NCBI GenBank assembly: GCA_947473045.1
Contig: CANJCO010000038.1
Location: 1 to 45,671, forward strand
Length of the DNA stretch: 45,671 bases
Source: Myxococcales bacterium
Lineage (GTDB): Bacteria > Myxococcota_A > Polyangia > Polyangiales > Polyangiaceae
Reading direction: 5' to 3'
Of this stretch, positions 23,792-36,174 are shown piece after piece. The position numbers and the translations under genes were made by a program. The notes below the pieces were generated by a model. The model did no database searches. It was not told the DNA's origin and worked only from the letters and a program-made list of their open reading frames with translations. Position 1 is the stretch's first letter. Every line of letters starts with the position of its first letter.

Positions 23792-25589
23792 AAAAGCGAC
23801 CGAACAGGCCTTCGCCCTTGCCCGAGGTCGACTCGGGCGCAGGCGGAGCTTTGCCCTTGCGCATCTCGAAGATGCGGAGCTCGCGCGCCGCGTCGACGTT
23901 TCGGGGGTTGAGCTCAGTAACCCGCTTGAAATCGCGGTACGCAGCGTCTTCGCGCTGCGCCCGTTTGAGGAGCATTCCACGATAAAACCAGGCGCGCTCG
24001 CAGGTGGCCGACAAGGAAATGGCGGTGTCGAGCATCGCAACGCGATCGAGGGTCGCGTCGAGCGACTGCGCATCAGGCGCCATCGACTCCGTCCACGCGA
24101 GGAGCGCGAGGTAGTCGGCCTGGCCCGGGTCGCCCTTGCATGCGCTGCGCGCATATTTCGCGGCGCTGGCGTAGTCGCTGCGCTTGAACGCCACTTCCGC
24201 CTTTTGAAAGCTCATCGCCGCATCGAGCGCAGCGGCCACCAGCGCCTGATCGTCGGGGGAGTCAACGGGGTTTTGGAGCGATTTGAGATACGCTTCACGC
24301 CGGCGCTCATCGCTCAGGTGACCGTGAGCCTCTCCGAGGCGCGCGAAGATGCGCGCGACAAGCTCGTGCTGGTCGGCCAGCTCTTTCGGCATTCTGTCGG
24401 GATGCCAAACCCGCGCAAGCTCGATGAAAGCAGATTTTGCTTCTTCGACGGTTGCGGACGTCTCGAGACCGAGCACTTCGAAGTGCGTTTGTGCGTCAAG
24501 ACGACTCGCGCGCTGGGCGATCTCGGCTCGACGCGCGTCGAGCGCCGCCGCCGGATCCTGCGCGGCGCGAAGCTCGCCCGGCTTCGGCGTAACGCGCCGA
24601 TCGACGCCGGAGCTCGAGTTGTGCTCCTGGACGGCCCGCGGGCTAAACGCGAGCGACTTGAGATGAACCCTGCCCACGAGCGCCCGGGAGGGAGCGGAAG
24701 GCGCCGCGGGCGGCAGCGCGTTCGAGCTCGGCGGGGCCTGCGCGGACGTTTTCGTGCCCACCCACGAAGGCTCCTCGTCGACGTCGTTGAGCGCCACCGC
24801 GTCCGGCGCGACTTCGAGCTGCTTGGTGATCGCCAGGAAGTAGCAGAGCAGCTTCGCGCCGTTGTCGCCCAGACCCTCGGCGTTGTGCAGCAGTTCGGAG
24901 AGCGAAAGCGGGCGCACGCGCAGCAGCTCGATCAGACGCCGCTCGTCCGCGCGCAGCGAAAGTCGGTCGATCTGCGCGTTGCGCGCTATCCGCAAGCGAC
25001 CCAAACGCAGCTTTTCGAGAGCGGGCTCGACATGCGTCCACGGCGGAGCCTCGCGCAGCCCCGCGAGCACTCGCGGAAGCGGATCGACCGGGATGCGATC
25101 GGGCGCGCCGTAATCGGCGAGCAGGTCGGCGTCGGCGAAGAACTCGAACACGGCATCGGCCGGCAGCCGAAACAGCGCGTCGAGGTTGCGCGAAAGCTGC
25201 GTCGCGAGCCCGTCACGAAGCTGCGCCACGTTGATGGCGCGTCGCGCGAGCAGGACCTGACCGTGGAGACGGCCTCCGCCTGCGAGCTCGTGAAGCGACG
25301 CGTCGTGCTCCGCCTGCGAAATCGCGCCGCCCTCGAGCAGCACGCGCCCCAGGAAGACGGCCTCGAAGTTCGAGCGCAACTTCACCGGCGTGCCAGCTTC
25401 GAGCAGCAACGTCGCCTGAGCGCCAGAAGACGGCGACCAAAACAGGAACGAGCCGCCTATGCCGCGAAGCTGCGAATAGACGAGCAGGTGAGCGAGCGGG
25501 CGCAGGGCGAGCGTCCCCCTCGATGTGGCGGCAGGCGTGTCCATTGTCGAGCCAGCCGTGACTGTATCGGTAACCGGCGCGCTCGTCAT
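23778..25589 (-). CDS. DUF4388, J-domain and TPR multi-domain protein
   Basis: A 603-residue protein. Residues 24-110 resemble DUF4388 (GTLALRPLAHLLVYSQ, GSFLFWSPSSG, LLEAGTPVKLRS), a domain common in myxobacterial signalling proteins. Residues 368-436 are a J-domain (HFEVLGLETSATVEEAKSAF) with an intact HPD (396-398), so it could stimulate an Hsp70. Residues 455-570 contain TPR-like helices (YRGMLLKRAQREDAAYRDFK, ELNPRNVDAARELR). A Ser/Ala/Pro linker (280-300) joins the halves; the tail is basic (FGRFFKKR). ATG at 25589; a second ATG at 25544 is possible. It is divergent from the giant kinase gene across 88 bases and may be its regulatory partner (inference). Confidence 0.8.
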   Translation of the reverse strand: MTSAPVTDTVTAGSTMDTPAATSRGTLALRPLAHLLVYSQLRGIGGSFLFWSPSSGAQATLLLEAGTPVKLRSNFEAVFLGRVLLEGGAISQAEHDASLHELAGGGRLHGQVLLARRAINVAQLRDGLATQLSRNLDALFRLPADAVFEFFADADLLADYGAPDRIPVDPLPRVLAGLREAPPWTHVEPALEKLRLGRLRIARNAQIDRLSLRADERRLIELLRVRPLSLSELLHNAEGLGDNGAKLLCYFLAITKQLEVAPDAVALNDVDEEPSWVGTKTSAQAPPSSNALPPAAPSAPSRALVGRVHLKSLAFSPRAVQEHNSSSGVDRRVTPKPGELRAAQDPAAALDARRAEIAQRASRLDAQTHFEVLGLETSATVEEAKSAFIELARVWHPDRMPKELADQHELVARIFARLGEAHGHLSDERRREAYLKSLQNPVDSPDDQALVAAALDAAMSFQKAEVAFKRSDYASAAKYARSACKGDPGQADYLALLAWTESMAPDAQSLDATLDRVAMLDTAISLSATCERAWFYRGMLLKRAQREDAAYRDFKRVTELNPRNVDAARELRIFEMRKGKAPPAPESTSGKGEGLFGRFFKKR

Positions 25590-25677
25590 CTTACTGACTG
25601 ACAGCGCACTTTCGCGAGCGCGGGAGGCGCGCGGCGCACAGCATGCGCGCTATGCTGCGCGGCGCGGGTCCGAACGC

Positions 25678-28600
25678 ATGCCAACTCGAACTCATGATCA
25701 CGAGCAATCGGCGTCTGCCGAGCCCGACAGGCTCGCGCAGTACGAGGTCGTGCGCCGCCTCGGCGCTGGAGGAATGGCGGAGGTCTTTCTCGCAAAGAAG
25801 GGCGGCGCCGAGGGCACCTACAAGCTCCTCGTCGTCAAACGCATTTTGCCCACTTACGGCGACTCGTCCCGCTTTCGCGGCATGTTCGTCGAGGAGGCGC
25901 AGCTCGCCACGCGGCTCAACCACCCGAACGTCGTTCAGGTGTTCGAGTTTCAGGACGGCGGCGACGAGGGGCAGCTCCTCGCGATGGAATACGTCGAGGG
26001 GCCCGACCTCGGCATGCTCATGTCGAGCGCCAAGGCGAAGGGGTCACGCATCTCCCCCTGGGTCGCGGCGTGGATCATCGCGGAGGCTGCAAAGGGGCTG
26101 CACTACGCACACGAAAAGCGCGATGAAGCCGGCGCTCCGCTCGAGATTGTGCACCGCGATGTCTCGCCGCAAAACGTACTCCTGTCGTACGAAGGTGGCG
26201 TAAAAATAGCCGATTTCGGCATCGCCACCGCCAAGTCGTTCGTCGAGGAGACCGGCGTCATCAAGGGCAAGTTCGGTTACATGTCGCCCGAACAGGCGCG
26301 CGGCGAGAAGGTCGACAGACGCAGTGACGTCTACGCGCTCGCCGTGATTTTCTGGGAGATGGTCGCGGGCCGATCGCTGCACGGAGGTCTGGGAGGCGAG
26401 GCGCTGCTCGATATTGTGAGGTCGGGTTACACCGAGCCTCCCAGCACCTACGCGCGCGATATCCCCGAAGAAATTGAGGCGATCATCGTCAAGGGTCTCG
26501 CCCCCGGGCGCGACGATCGCTTCGCAACGGCGCGTGACCTTTCAAGCGCAGTTGCGCGGGCGTTGCTGGCCAAGCAGGAGCTCGTCGACGCGACGACGCT
26601 CGAAGCGACGATCGCGCAGCTCGTCGTGCGGGATGCCCCCCGCGAACAGCCCGAGCCCGAGGCCCGCTCCGCGCAGGCCAACCGCACAAACGCCGCCGGG
26701 CCCCTGGCGCGAAGCGCGAGCGAACTGCTCGCCGCGAGCGCCCGATCGCCAGGCGCTGCGATCGGACACACGCCGCGTGCCGCGCAGGCCGACCCGGCCG
26801 GCCCCGCACCCGGCCCTCGCGAAGTGCGTCACGTTGCCGTCGTGACGCTTCGTCTGCACGGGCTGGCCGAGCTTCGAGAGCTGGACGCGGCGCAGGCTCA
26901 GCGCACGCTCGAGCGGGTTCGGAGCCTGCTCGGCGACCTCGCCTACAAGCGTAATGCGGGCGCGTGGGCCTGGTCGGGCGACGACGAGGCGCGCGCCATC
27001 ACCGGGCTCACGAGCAACCCGACGCGGGCGGCGAGCGACTGCGTATGGCTGGCGCTCGACTCGCAGGAGCTCATCGCGGCCATCAACGAAGACCTGCTCT
27101 GCCCCCTGTCGATCTCGATCGGAATCGTCCGCGGAATCGCCTCGGGGACGCGTGACGCGCGCGGAAACCTCGTTCGACATCGACTCCACGACCCCGCGAC
27201 CTACCTCGCCGACGTCGTCGGCAAGGCGACGCCGCTCAACCGCACGTGGGTAGGCGGCGGAGTCTACCGCCTCGTTCGCAAGGACTTCCGCTGGGGCGAC
27301 GCGCCTACGCTGGAGCTCGAGCAGCCCCGCGGGGTCGAGAGCGTTCCCGGCTCGATGCGCATGTACGCCCTCGAGCGCAGCCTGTCGCGCGACGAGCGCC
27401 TCGCCAGCGCCGCCGAAGCGCCGAGCGATCTCGTAGGACGTGACGCCGAGCGGGCCGATCTCGGCGCCGCCTACCACGAAGCCGCCGGAGGGACGGGCTC
27501 GGTCGTCTACCGCGCCGTCGTCGGAGAGCTCGGGATCGGCAAGACCGCGCTCGTCAACGCGTTCGTCAATGAGCTGCCGCCGAACGCGCGCCTGATTCGC
27601 TGCGAGTGTTCGCCCGTGCGCATGGAAGTGCCGCTCGCGACGGTGGCGGAGCTGGTGCGGGACGCCATCGGGACCACCGGCGAGGAGCCGTTTGAGCAAG
27701 TAGCCGACCTCATCGCGCGCGCGGGCGGCGGCACGGCCCAGGGCGACTCCTCGAACCCGCTCGTCGCGCGCCTCGCTGAGCTGGCCACCAACAGGCTCAT
27801 CGGCGGCTCCGGTGACGACGACGACGTGAGCGTGCGCAAGAAGGTGCTTCAAAGCGGTGTGCGCAGCCTCCTCGGCGCGATCGCGCTGCAGCAGCCGCTC
27901 GTCGTGATCGTCGAGGGCCTTCAGTGGGCCGACAAGGCGAGCCTTGAGCTGCTCGGCGACCTGATGCGTCGCGACGATCCGCTGCCGATCCTCGTGGTGT
28001 TTGTGACGCGGCTCGAAGATCGCGTCACGCCGCTGCTCGACGGAATCGTGCGCATCGAGCTTCAGGGGCTGTCTTCCGACGAGCAGGTGCGGCTCGTGGA
28101 GGGACGGCTCGGCGTGCGCGAAGGCGTACGCGAAGTGTGCGCCGACCTCATGCCCAGAGTGGCCGGGAACCCTTTTTTCCTGCTCGAAATGGTCGATGCG
28201 CTGCTCGAGCGGGGCACGCTTGAGATTCGCGAAGGGACCGAAGGCGACGAGCGCGGCGGCGTGCTCGTCCACGCAAAAAAGGAAGGACTGGTCGGGCTGC
28301 CTTCCACCCTGGAGCAGCTCCTGGAGGACCGCCTCCGCGAGCTGCCCGCCGCAGAGCACGATATCGTGCAGTGGCTCGCCATCGCGGGCGGCCCGCTGGC
28401 GACGAGCGACCTTCTGGTACTCGCGGGCGCGAGCTACGAGGAGGCGGTCATGCGGCTGTGTGCGCGCGGCCTGTGCGACAACAAGGGAGGGCTCGTCGAC
28501 TTCCGGCATCCGCTCACCCGCGACGTCGCGTATCGGGGGCTCGCGGGGCAAGATCGCGTGCAGATGCATCACGCGCTCGGACAGCACCTGTCACAATCTT

Positions 28601-30114
28601 CGCTCGCCCGGGGCCTCTCGGCCGCGATCGTCGCCCGTCACTTCGCACGAGGCGACGATGGTGAGCGGGCAGCGGCGTTCTACGCAGAGGCTGGCAGCGC
28701 GGCGCGCAGCGGCAACCAGACGGCGCTCGCCATCCGCTACATGAAGCGCGCGGTGGCGCTGCTTCCCGACGACGCGCCGGAGCGCCTCGGACTCCACGAC
28801 GCACTCGAAAATCTCTACCGCACGCTCGGGCGCAGGCGCGAACGCATGCACCATCTGACCGAGCTCCGCATAGCCGCGCGCGAAGCCGGAACCTCACGCG
28901 CGGCCAGCATCGCGCTGCTTCGGACCGGACGCTTCCACTTCGACGAGGGACGCCTGTCGAAGGGGCTGCCGGTCGCGAGACAGGCCGCCGCGCTCGGCCG
29001 GACAGCCAACGTTCCAGCCCTCGAAATCGAGGCCGAAGCGCTCGTCAGCGAATTTTTGCGCGAGCTGGGCGACGTGCCCGGCGCGCTCGCCGCGTGCGAC
29101 CGGGCCCTCGCCGCGAGCAACCCCAACGTCAACCCGACCGTGCCCGCGCGAACGCGCGCCGACGTGCTGCGCGCCCGAGGCGTGCTGCTGCGGCGCGTGG
29201 GCCGCGTGCGCGAGGCCGTAGAGGCGCAAATCGAGGCGATCGCGATCTTCAAAGCCACCGGAGCGCGGCGCCAGGAAGCGCGGGCAAAGAACTCCCTCGC
29301 CTTCGCGCTGCTCGTCCAGGGTCACTACGAAGACGCTATCGCGCTGCTGATCGAGGCGATTCAAATCGACCTGTCCGTCGGGGGCCGATTTCAGCTGGCC
29401 AACACCCTGACGAACATCGGACACGCTTACGCAAAACTGGGAGATCTGCCCCGCGCGCAGGCCTATCTCGCGCGAGCGAGGCAAACCCACGAGCGATACG
29501 GCGACCAGGACGGCCGCGCCGATACGCTGGTGGTCAGCGCGGAGCTCATGATCGAAGGACGGCGGTTCGAGGAAGCCGAACATTTTCTCCGCGACGCGGC
29601 GGCGCTCAATCAGGCGACCGACAACGCCTACAGCGCCGTGCACGAGGGGATCGTCCGCGCGGCGCTCGCCCACGCCAGGCGAGACGCCAAGGCGGCTGTC
29701 TCTCACGCGCTCGACGCGCGGCGCGCGGCAGAAGACCAGTCGCTCGTATCGTTCCATTTCTACGGGCTCGCGCTCGAGGCCGCGGCGCGCGTCGACACAG
29801 GCGAGACGCACACCGCCACCCTCCTGGCCACCACCGCGCTCGGGGTCGTCGAATCGCTGCAAGGCTGCGAGTACGGCCTCGACGTTCGCGTGCTGTGCGC
29901 CGACGCGCTCAAACGCGCCGGTTCGCCGGAAGCCCCGCTCGCGAGGCAGCGCGCGATCGACTATGCTCAAACCCTCGTGCAGGGCATTCGCGACCCGAGA
30001 AACAAGCAACTTTTCGCGAGCAAGCCGATTGTCGCCGCGCTGTTCGACACAACGCCGGCGCCGGCCGCGCCTCCCGCAAGAACGTCTTCACCGAAGCTCG
30101 AGGCAGCCAAATGA
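25678..30114 (+). CDS. Ser/Thr protein kinase fused to pseudo-cyclase, AAA ATPase and TPRs
   Basis: A 1478-residue signalling protein starting at ATG 25678. Residues 21-300 are a eukaryotic-like kinase with Gly-loop LGAGGMAEV, Lys54 (VVKRIL), HRDVSPQN (159-166), DFG (179-181) and the MSPEQARGE activation-loop end, so it should be active. After an Ala/Pro linker, residues 385-590 resemble a class III cyclase domain, but the first metal-binding Asp is missing (TLRLHGL) while GDD is kept, suggesting a non-catalytic sensor. Residues 600-1000 are an AAA/STAND ATPase with Walker A GELGIGKT (616-623) and Walker B-like LVVIVEGLQWAD. The rest, to about 1450, is TPR-like helical repeats. No membrane helix. 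Its stop overlaps the patatin start (ATGA). Confidence 0.87.
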   Translation: MPTRTHDHEQSASAEPDRLAQYEVVRRLGAGGMAEVFLAKKGGAEGTYKLLVVKRILPTYGDSSRFRGMFVEEAQLATRLNHPNVVQVFEFQDGGDEGQLLAMEYVEGPDLGMLMSSAKAKGSRISPWVAAWIIAEAAKGLHYAHEKRDEAGAPLEIVHRDVSPQNVLLSYEGGVKIADFGIATAKSFVEETGVIKGKFGYMSPEQARGEKVDRRSDVYALAVIFWEMVAGRSLHGGLGGEALLDIVRSGYTEPPSTYARDIPEEIEAIIVKGLAPGRDDRFATARDLSSAVARALLAKQELVDATTLEATIAQLVVRDAPREQPEPEARSAQANRTNAAGPLARSASELLAASARSPGAAIGHTPRAAQADPAGPAPGPREVRHVAVVTLRLHGLAELRELDAAQAQRTLERVRSLLGDLAYKRNAGAWAWSGDDEARAITGLTSNPTRAASDCVWLALDSQELIAAINEDLLCPLSISIGIVRGIASGTRDARGNLVRHRLHDPATYLADVVGKATPLNRTWVGGGVYRLVRKDFRWGDAPTLELEQPRGVESVPGSMRMYALERSLSRDERLASAAEAPSDLVGRDAERADLGAAYHEAAGGTGSVVYRAVVGELGIGKTALVNAFVNELPPNARLIRCECSPVRMEVPLATVAELVRDAIGTTGEEPFEQVADLIARAGGGTAQGDSSNPLVARLAELATNRLIGGSGDDDDVSVRKKVLQSGVRSLLGAIALQQPLVVIVEGLQWADKASLELLGDLMRRDDPLPILVVFVTRLEDRVTPLLDGIVRIELQGLSSDEQVRLVEGRLGVREGVREVCADLMPRVAGNPFFLLEMVDALLERGTLEIREGTEGDERGGVLVHAKKEGLVGLPSTLEQLLEDRLRELPAAEHDIVQWLAIAGGPLATSDLLVLAGASYEEAVMRLCARGLCDNKGGLVDFRHPLTRDVAYRGLAGQDRVQMHHALGQHLSQSSLARGLSAAIVARHFARGDDGERAAAFYAEAGSAARSGNQTALAIRYMKRAVALLPDDAPERLGLHDALENLYRTLGRRRERMHHLTELRIAAREAGTSRAASIALLRTGRFHFDEGRLSKGLPVARQAAALGRTANVPALEIEAEALVSEFLRELGDVPGALAACDRALAASNPNVNPTVPARTRADVLRARGVLLRRVGRVREAVEAQIEAIAIFKATGARRQEARAKNSLAFALLVQGHYEDAIALLIEAIQIDLSVGGRFQLANTLTNIGHAYAKLGDLPRAQAYLARARQTHERYGDQDGRADTLVVSAELMIEGRRFEEAEHFLRDAAALNQATDNAYSAVHEGIVRAALAHARRDAKAAVSHALDARRAAEDQSLVSFHFYGLALEAAARVDTGETHTATLLATTALGVVESLQGCEYGLDVRVLCADALKRAGSPEAPLARQRAIDYAQTLVQGIRDPRNKQLFASKPIVAALFDTTPAPAAPPARTSSPKLEAAK

Positions 30115-31397
30115 GCGGCTCGGATCCGGCCCGCCGTCCGCGGCGCGTCGCGATGATTCTGTCCGGCGGCGGAGCGCGCGGCGCCTATGAAGTCGGCGTT
30201 CTGTCGTACGTGTTCGACGACCTCACGCGCATGCGCGGCGCCCCCCCTCGCCTCGACATTCTCTCGGGCACCAGCGTCGGCGCGATCAACGCCTGCTATC
30301 TCGCGGCGCACCTCGGCGACCCTGTGCTCGGACTTCGACGCCTCGTCGATCTGTGGGCCGGCCTCGAGCTCACGCGCGTGCTGGGCTTTGGCATGCGGCA
30401 GGTGATCGGGCTGCCGCGCCTCGCGCTGGGCGGACTCGGCGAGGGTCAGGGGCTCTTCGATGTGCGCCCAATGGCGGAGATCGTCACCCGCGAGATCAGC
30501 TGGCGCGCGGTCGCACGAAGCCTCCGCCGCCGTCAGCTCCACGCGCTCAGCGTATCGACCACCGAGATGCGTGCCGGGCGAACCGTCGTGTTCATGCAGG
30601 TGTCGCCCGACGCGGTGATTCCCACGCAGGCGCCGCCGCGCACGCTGTTTCGCCAGGCCCACATCGGGCCTCCGCACGCGCTCGCGAGCGCTGCGATTCC
30701 CCTGCTTTTTCCCCCGGTTCGCATCGACGACGAGCTCTACCTCGACGGCGGCCTTCGACAAAACACGCCCATCGCTCCCGCGCTTCGCCTCGGCGCGACG
30801 CACATCTTCGCCATCGGCGGCTCACGCGAAGTGCAGGGGCTGCCGAGCTTCGAGTCCGGCGGCGGGTCGCAACGGTCGCCCGGCGCGGCGTTCTTGCTCG
30901 GAAAAGTGCTCAACGCGTTCTTGCTCGATCACGTCGATGTCGACCTCGAGCTCCTCAAGCGCGTCAACGTCATGCTCGAAGACGGCGAGCGGGCCTACGG
31001 CAGCGGGTTCGTCGACCGGATGAGCGCCGAGGCCAGCGGCAGAGGCGACCCCGCCTACCGGCACGTCACCAGCTTCGTGATTCGCCCGAGCTCCGACATC
31101 GGCAAGCTCGCGAGCGAGCACGTGAGACGCGGCCGTTTTCGTGGCGATCCGTTCCTCACCAAGCGCCTGCTCACCCTGCTCGACATGGGCGTGGGCACCG
31201 AAGCGGACCTCGCGTCGTATCTGCTCTTTGACGGCGCGTTTTGCCGCCAGCTCATCGAGATGGGGCGCGCCGACGCCAGGGCACGGCGGCAGGAGCTGCT
31301 CGAGTTCTTCGAGGGCGATGAGGCCGGCGGCGAGCTCGCGGGCGAGCACGATGAAAACAGCTCGTGGTCTGCGCGTCCGCCGCCCGTAGGCACCTGA
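30111..31397 (+). CDS. Patatin-like phospholipase
   Basis: A 428-residue serine acyl hydrolase. The oxyanion loop is SGGGARG (18-24), the nucleophile elbow is GTSVG with Ser55, and the dyad aspartate lies in YLDGGLRQNTP. Patatins release fatty acids from phospholipids or other acyl lipids. No signal peptide or membrane segment is visible; the C-terminal 150 residues hold a helical extension with an acidic tail (EFFEGDEAGGE). ATG at 30111 overlaps the kinase stop by four bases, so translation is probably coupled and the enzyme may be an output of that kinase (inference). It ends 12 bases from the convergent radical SAM gene. Confidence 0.9.
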   Translation: MSGSDPARRPRRVAMILSGGGARGAYEVGVLSYVFDDLTRMRGAPPRLDILSGTSVGAINACYLAAHLGDPVLGLRRLVDLWAGLELTRVLGFGMRQVIGLPRLALGGLGEGQGLFDVRPMAEIVTREISWRAVARSLRRRQLHALSVSTTEMRAGRTVVFMQVSPDAVIPTQAPPRTLFRQAHIGPPHALASAAIPLLFPPVRIDDELYLDGGLRQNTPIAPALRLGATHIFAIGGSREVQGLPSFESGGGSQRSPGAAFLLGKVLNAFLLDHVDVDLELLKRVNVMLEDGERAYGSGFVDRMSAEASGRGDPAYRHVTSFVIRPSSDIGKLASEHVRRGRFRGDPFLTKRLLTLLDMGVGTEADLASYLLFDGAFCRQLIEMGRADARARRQELLEFFEGDEAGGELAGEHDENSSWSARPPPVGT

Positions 31398-31409
31398 TCG
31401 CCGGTGATT

Positions 31410-34214
<2,805 letters not shown>

Positions 34215-34280
34215 GCAGGGTTGTGCTTGGCGTCTTTCGCGAGCGTTTGCAAGCGCGGCTTCACGCGCGCGAGCAACCGG

Positions 34281-36125
34281 TCAGCGAGCGCGCGGCAGTT
34301 CGACGACCCGGGGCGCCCGCGGGAGCTCGTAGGCGCCGTCGAAGCCGAGGGCGTCGGTCGTCCACAAATCCGTGCGCGCAGCTCCGACGCCGGCACGCAC
34401 CGACTCGCGCCGCCGCGACAGCTCGACCGCGGTCTCCGCCTCGTCGAGCGGAAGCGACGAGACGGCGCTGCGGGCGATCGCTGCAGCGTCGTGCCCGAGG
34501 GCCGTCCACCAGGTCGGAGCGTGTCCAAATGTGGCGCGATAACGCTCCAATTCCGGGTCGATGCGCGCTCCCGGTCCGCCGAGCGGGAACGCTCCCGATG
34601 CAAACGAGAGCACCGTCACGGCCGCCGGCGACGCCGCGACGCCCGAAGCGGCCGCGGGGCTCAGCGCGAGCACGCCGCCCGCGCGCACGACGCCGGCCGC
34701 AGCCCTCGCGCACGCGTCCGAGCCCGCCACGACGACGGCCGGGGTGCGGGCCTTCGCCCAGTCCTGCGCCGCGAATCGAGCCCGTGAAACAGGCGGATCG
34801 CAATTTCCTGCGAGCACCGGCCACGCCCCGTCGGCCGCGAGCCGCGACAGCGCCGGAGCTTCGATCGACCCCGCGAGCACGATGCCCGCGGAGCGGCCTC
34901 GCGTCGCGAGCTCGTGCGTGAGCAGGCCGATCGATTCCGCCGTGTCGTCGCCCACGAGATAAGTAAAGCGCGCGCCTGCTGTCGCGCTCGGCCGACCCAT
35001 GACGATGACGGTTACGCCCGCCGACTCTGCCCAGCGATGCGCACGCTCCGCGTTCGGGTCGTCGAGGCCGGCGATAATAACCGCGGCTCCCTCGCCGACG
35101 AGCTCCTCGAGGGCGGCTTCGAGCGTGTCTGCGCCCGCCTCGCTGCGTGTGAGAAGTCGCACGCCGTCCTCCTCGTGCCCCGCGCGGCGCGGTAGCCCCA
35201 ACGCGAACGCGGCGCCCCGGGCGACATCGGCCGAGGCGTCGCGCAATGCAGGCGAGCTCGTCGGGAGCACGAGCCCGATCGCGCGCCCCGCAACGCGCAG
35301 CTTGCCTCGAAGGCTCGTGGCGAGGTCCTTCAGCGTCTGAGCCTCGGCGCCCGCAACGAGGGTGGGTCCCTTCGTTGGATCGAGCAGCCACTCGGCGAGC
35401 CGTGCGTCGCTGGTCTGCGCGGCGTTGCGTGCGAGCCTCGAGGCCATTTTCTTCACGAGCACAGCCGAATAGCCGCTCTGCGGCTGCGCGCGCATCGCGC
35501 CGAGCGCCCCCTCGAGCGCCACCGGCGACAGCGCTGCGAGCGCCTCATCGATCCGCGCGAGCACAACCTCGGAGCGATCTTCACCGGTGTCGCGCAGCCA
35601 GGCGTCCATGTACGCAACGGCCTCGTAGTCGCGATGGAGCGCGACGGCCGCTCGCGTGAGCTCCTCGTCGAGCAGCGCACGCGACAGTGGGTCGACCAGC
35701 TTCCCCGACAGCGGCCGAAGCGCGGTCAGCGCAAGATCGGACCTGCCGGTGAGCCGATCGATGCGCGCCTGCGTGACTTTCGCGAGATCGGTCAGCGAGC
35801 CTGCGGCCGGCAGCGCGCCAGCCTCAGAAAGGCTCCGCCGCGCCCCCGGCACGTCGCCGAGCTCGAGCCGCGCGTTCGCCAGATAGAGCCGCGCGGGCGC
35901 CGCCAACGCGTCGCGGCCATAGCGCGCGATAAAGCCTTCGAGGCTCACCTTCAGCGACGCCCACGCCGGCGCGGGCTGCTGCCAGGCCTCGCGAATCGCC
36001 TCGAGATCCCTGGCCGCCTCGGTGCTCGACGACAGCACGGCCACCGGCCTCGGCCCCGTCGATCCGGCGCTCGGGCCGCACGCCCAGCACCCCACCAGCG
36101 CAATAAGACCTGCCGATTTGCGCAC
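34281..36125 (-). CDS. LpoA/LppC-like lipoprotein: helical repeats plus periplasmic-binding fold
   Basis: A 614-residue lipoprotein. The N-terminus MRKSAGLIALVGC carries a clean lipobox (LVGC, Cys13). Residues 35-260 are TPR-like helices (RLYLANARLELGDVPGARRSLSEAG). Residues 275-600 resemble a type 1 periplasmic binding fold: IGLVLPTSSP, AVIIAGLDDPNAERAHRWAESAGVTVIVMG, then TTDALGFDGAYELP at the end. The same TPR plus PBP1-like arrangement occurs in LpoA, the outer-membrane activator of penicillin-binding protein PBP1A. Such a role here is inference; a ligand-binding transport lipoprotein is the alternative. It is divergent from sdhC across 49 bases. Confidence 0.75.
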   Translation of the reverse strand: MRKSAGLIALVGCWACGPSAGSTGPRPVAVLSSSTEAARDLEAIREAWQQPAPAWASLKVSLEGFIARYGRDALAAPARLYLANARLELGDVPGARRSLSEAGALPAAGSLTDLAKVTQARIDRLTGRSDLALTALRPLSGKLVDPLSRALLDEELTRAAVALHRDYEAVAYMDAWLRDTGEDRSEVVLARIDEALAALSPVALEGALGAMRAQPQSGYSAVLVKKMASRLARNAAQTSDARLAEWLLDPTKGPTLVAGAEAQTLKDLATSLRGKLRVAGRAIGLVLPTSSPALRDASADVARGAAFALGLPRRAGHEEDGVRLLTRSEAGADTLEAALEELVGEGAAVIIAGLDDPNAERAHRWAESAGVTVIVMGRPSATAGARFTYLVGDDTAESIGLLTHELATRGRSAGIVLAGSIEAPALSRLAADGAWPVLAGNCDPPVSRARFAAQDWAKARTPAVVVAGSDACARAAAGVVRAGGVLALSPAAASGVAASPAAVTVLSFASGAFPLGGPGARIDPELERYRATFGHAPTWWTALGHDAAAIARSAVSSLPLDEAETAVELSRRRESVRAGVGAARTDLWTTDALGFDGAYELPRAPRVVELPRAR

Positions 36126-36174
36126 GACCCGAACTATCTACCGCGCCTCCGCGTGCGTGGAGTAAAAAGCGCCT

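Noticed and set aside
26542-28587. Minus-strand open frame of 681 codons inside the kinase-AAA gene.
   Set aside because: No motifs; the plus strand holds the intact Walker A and coding domains.
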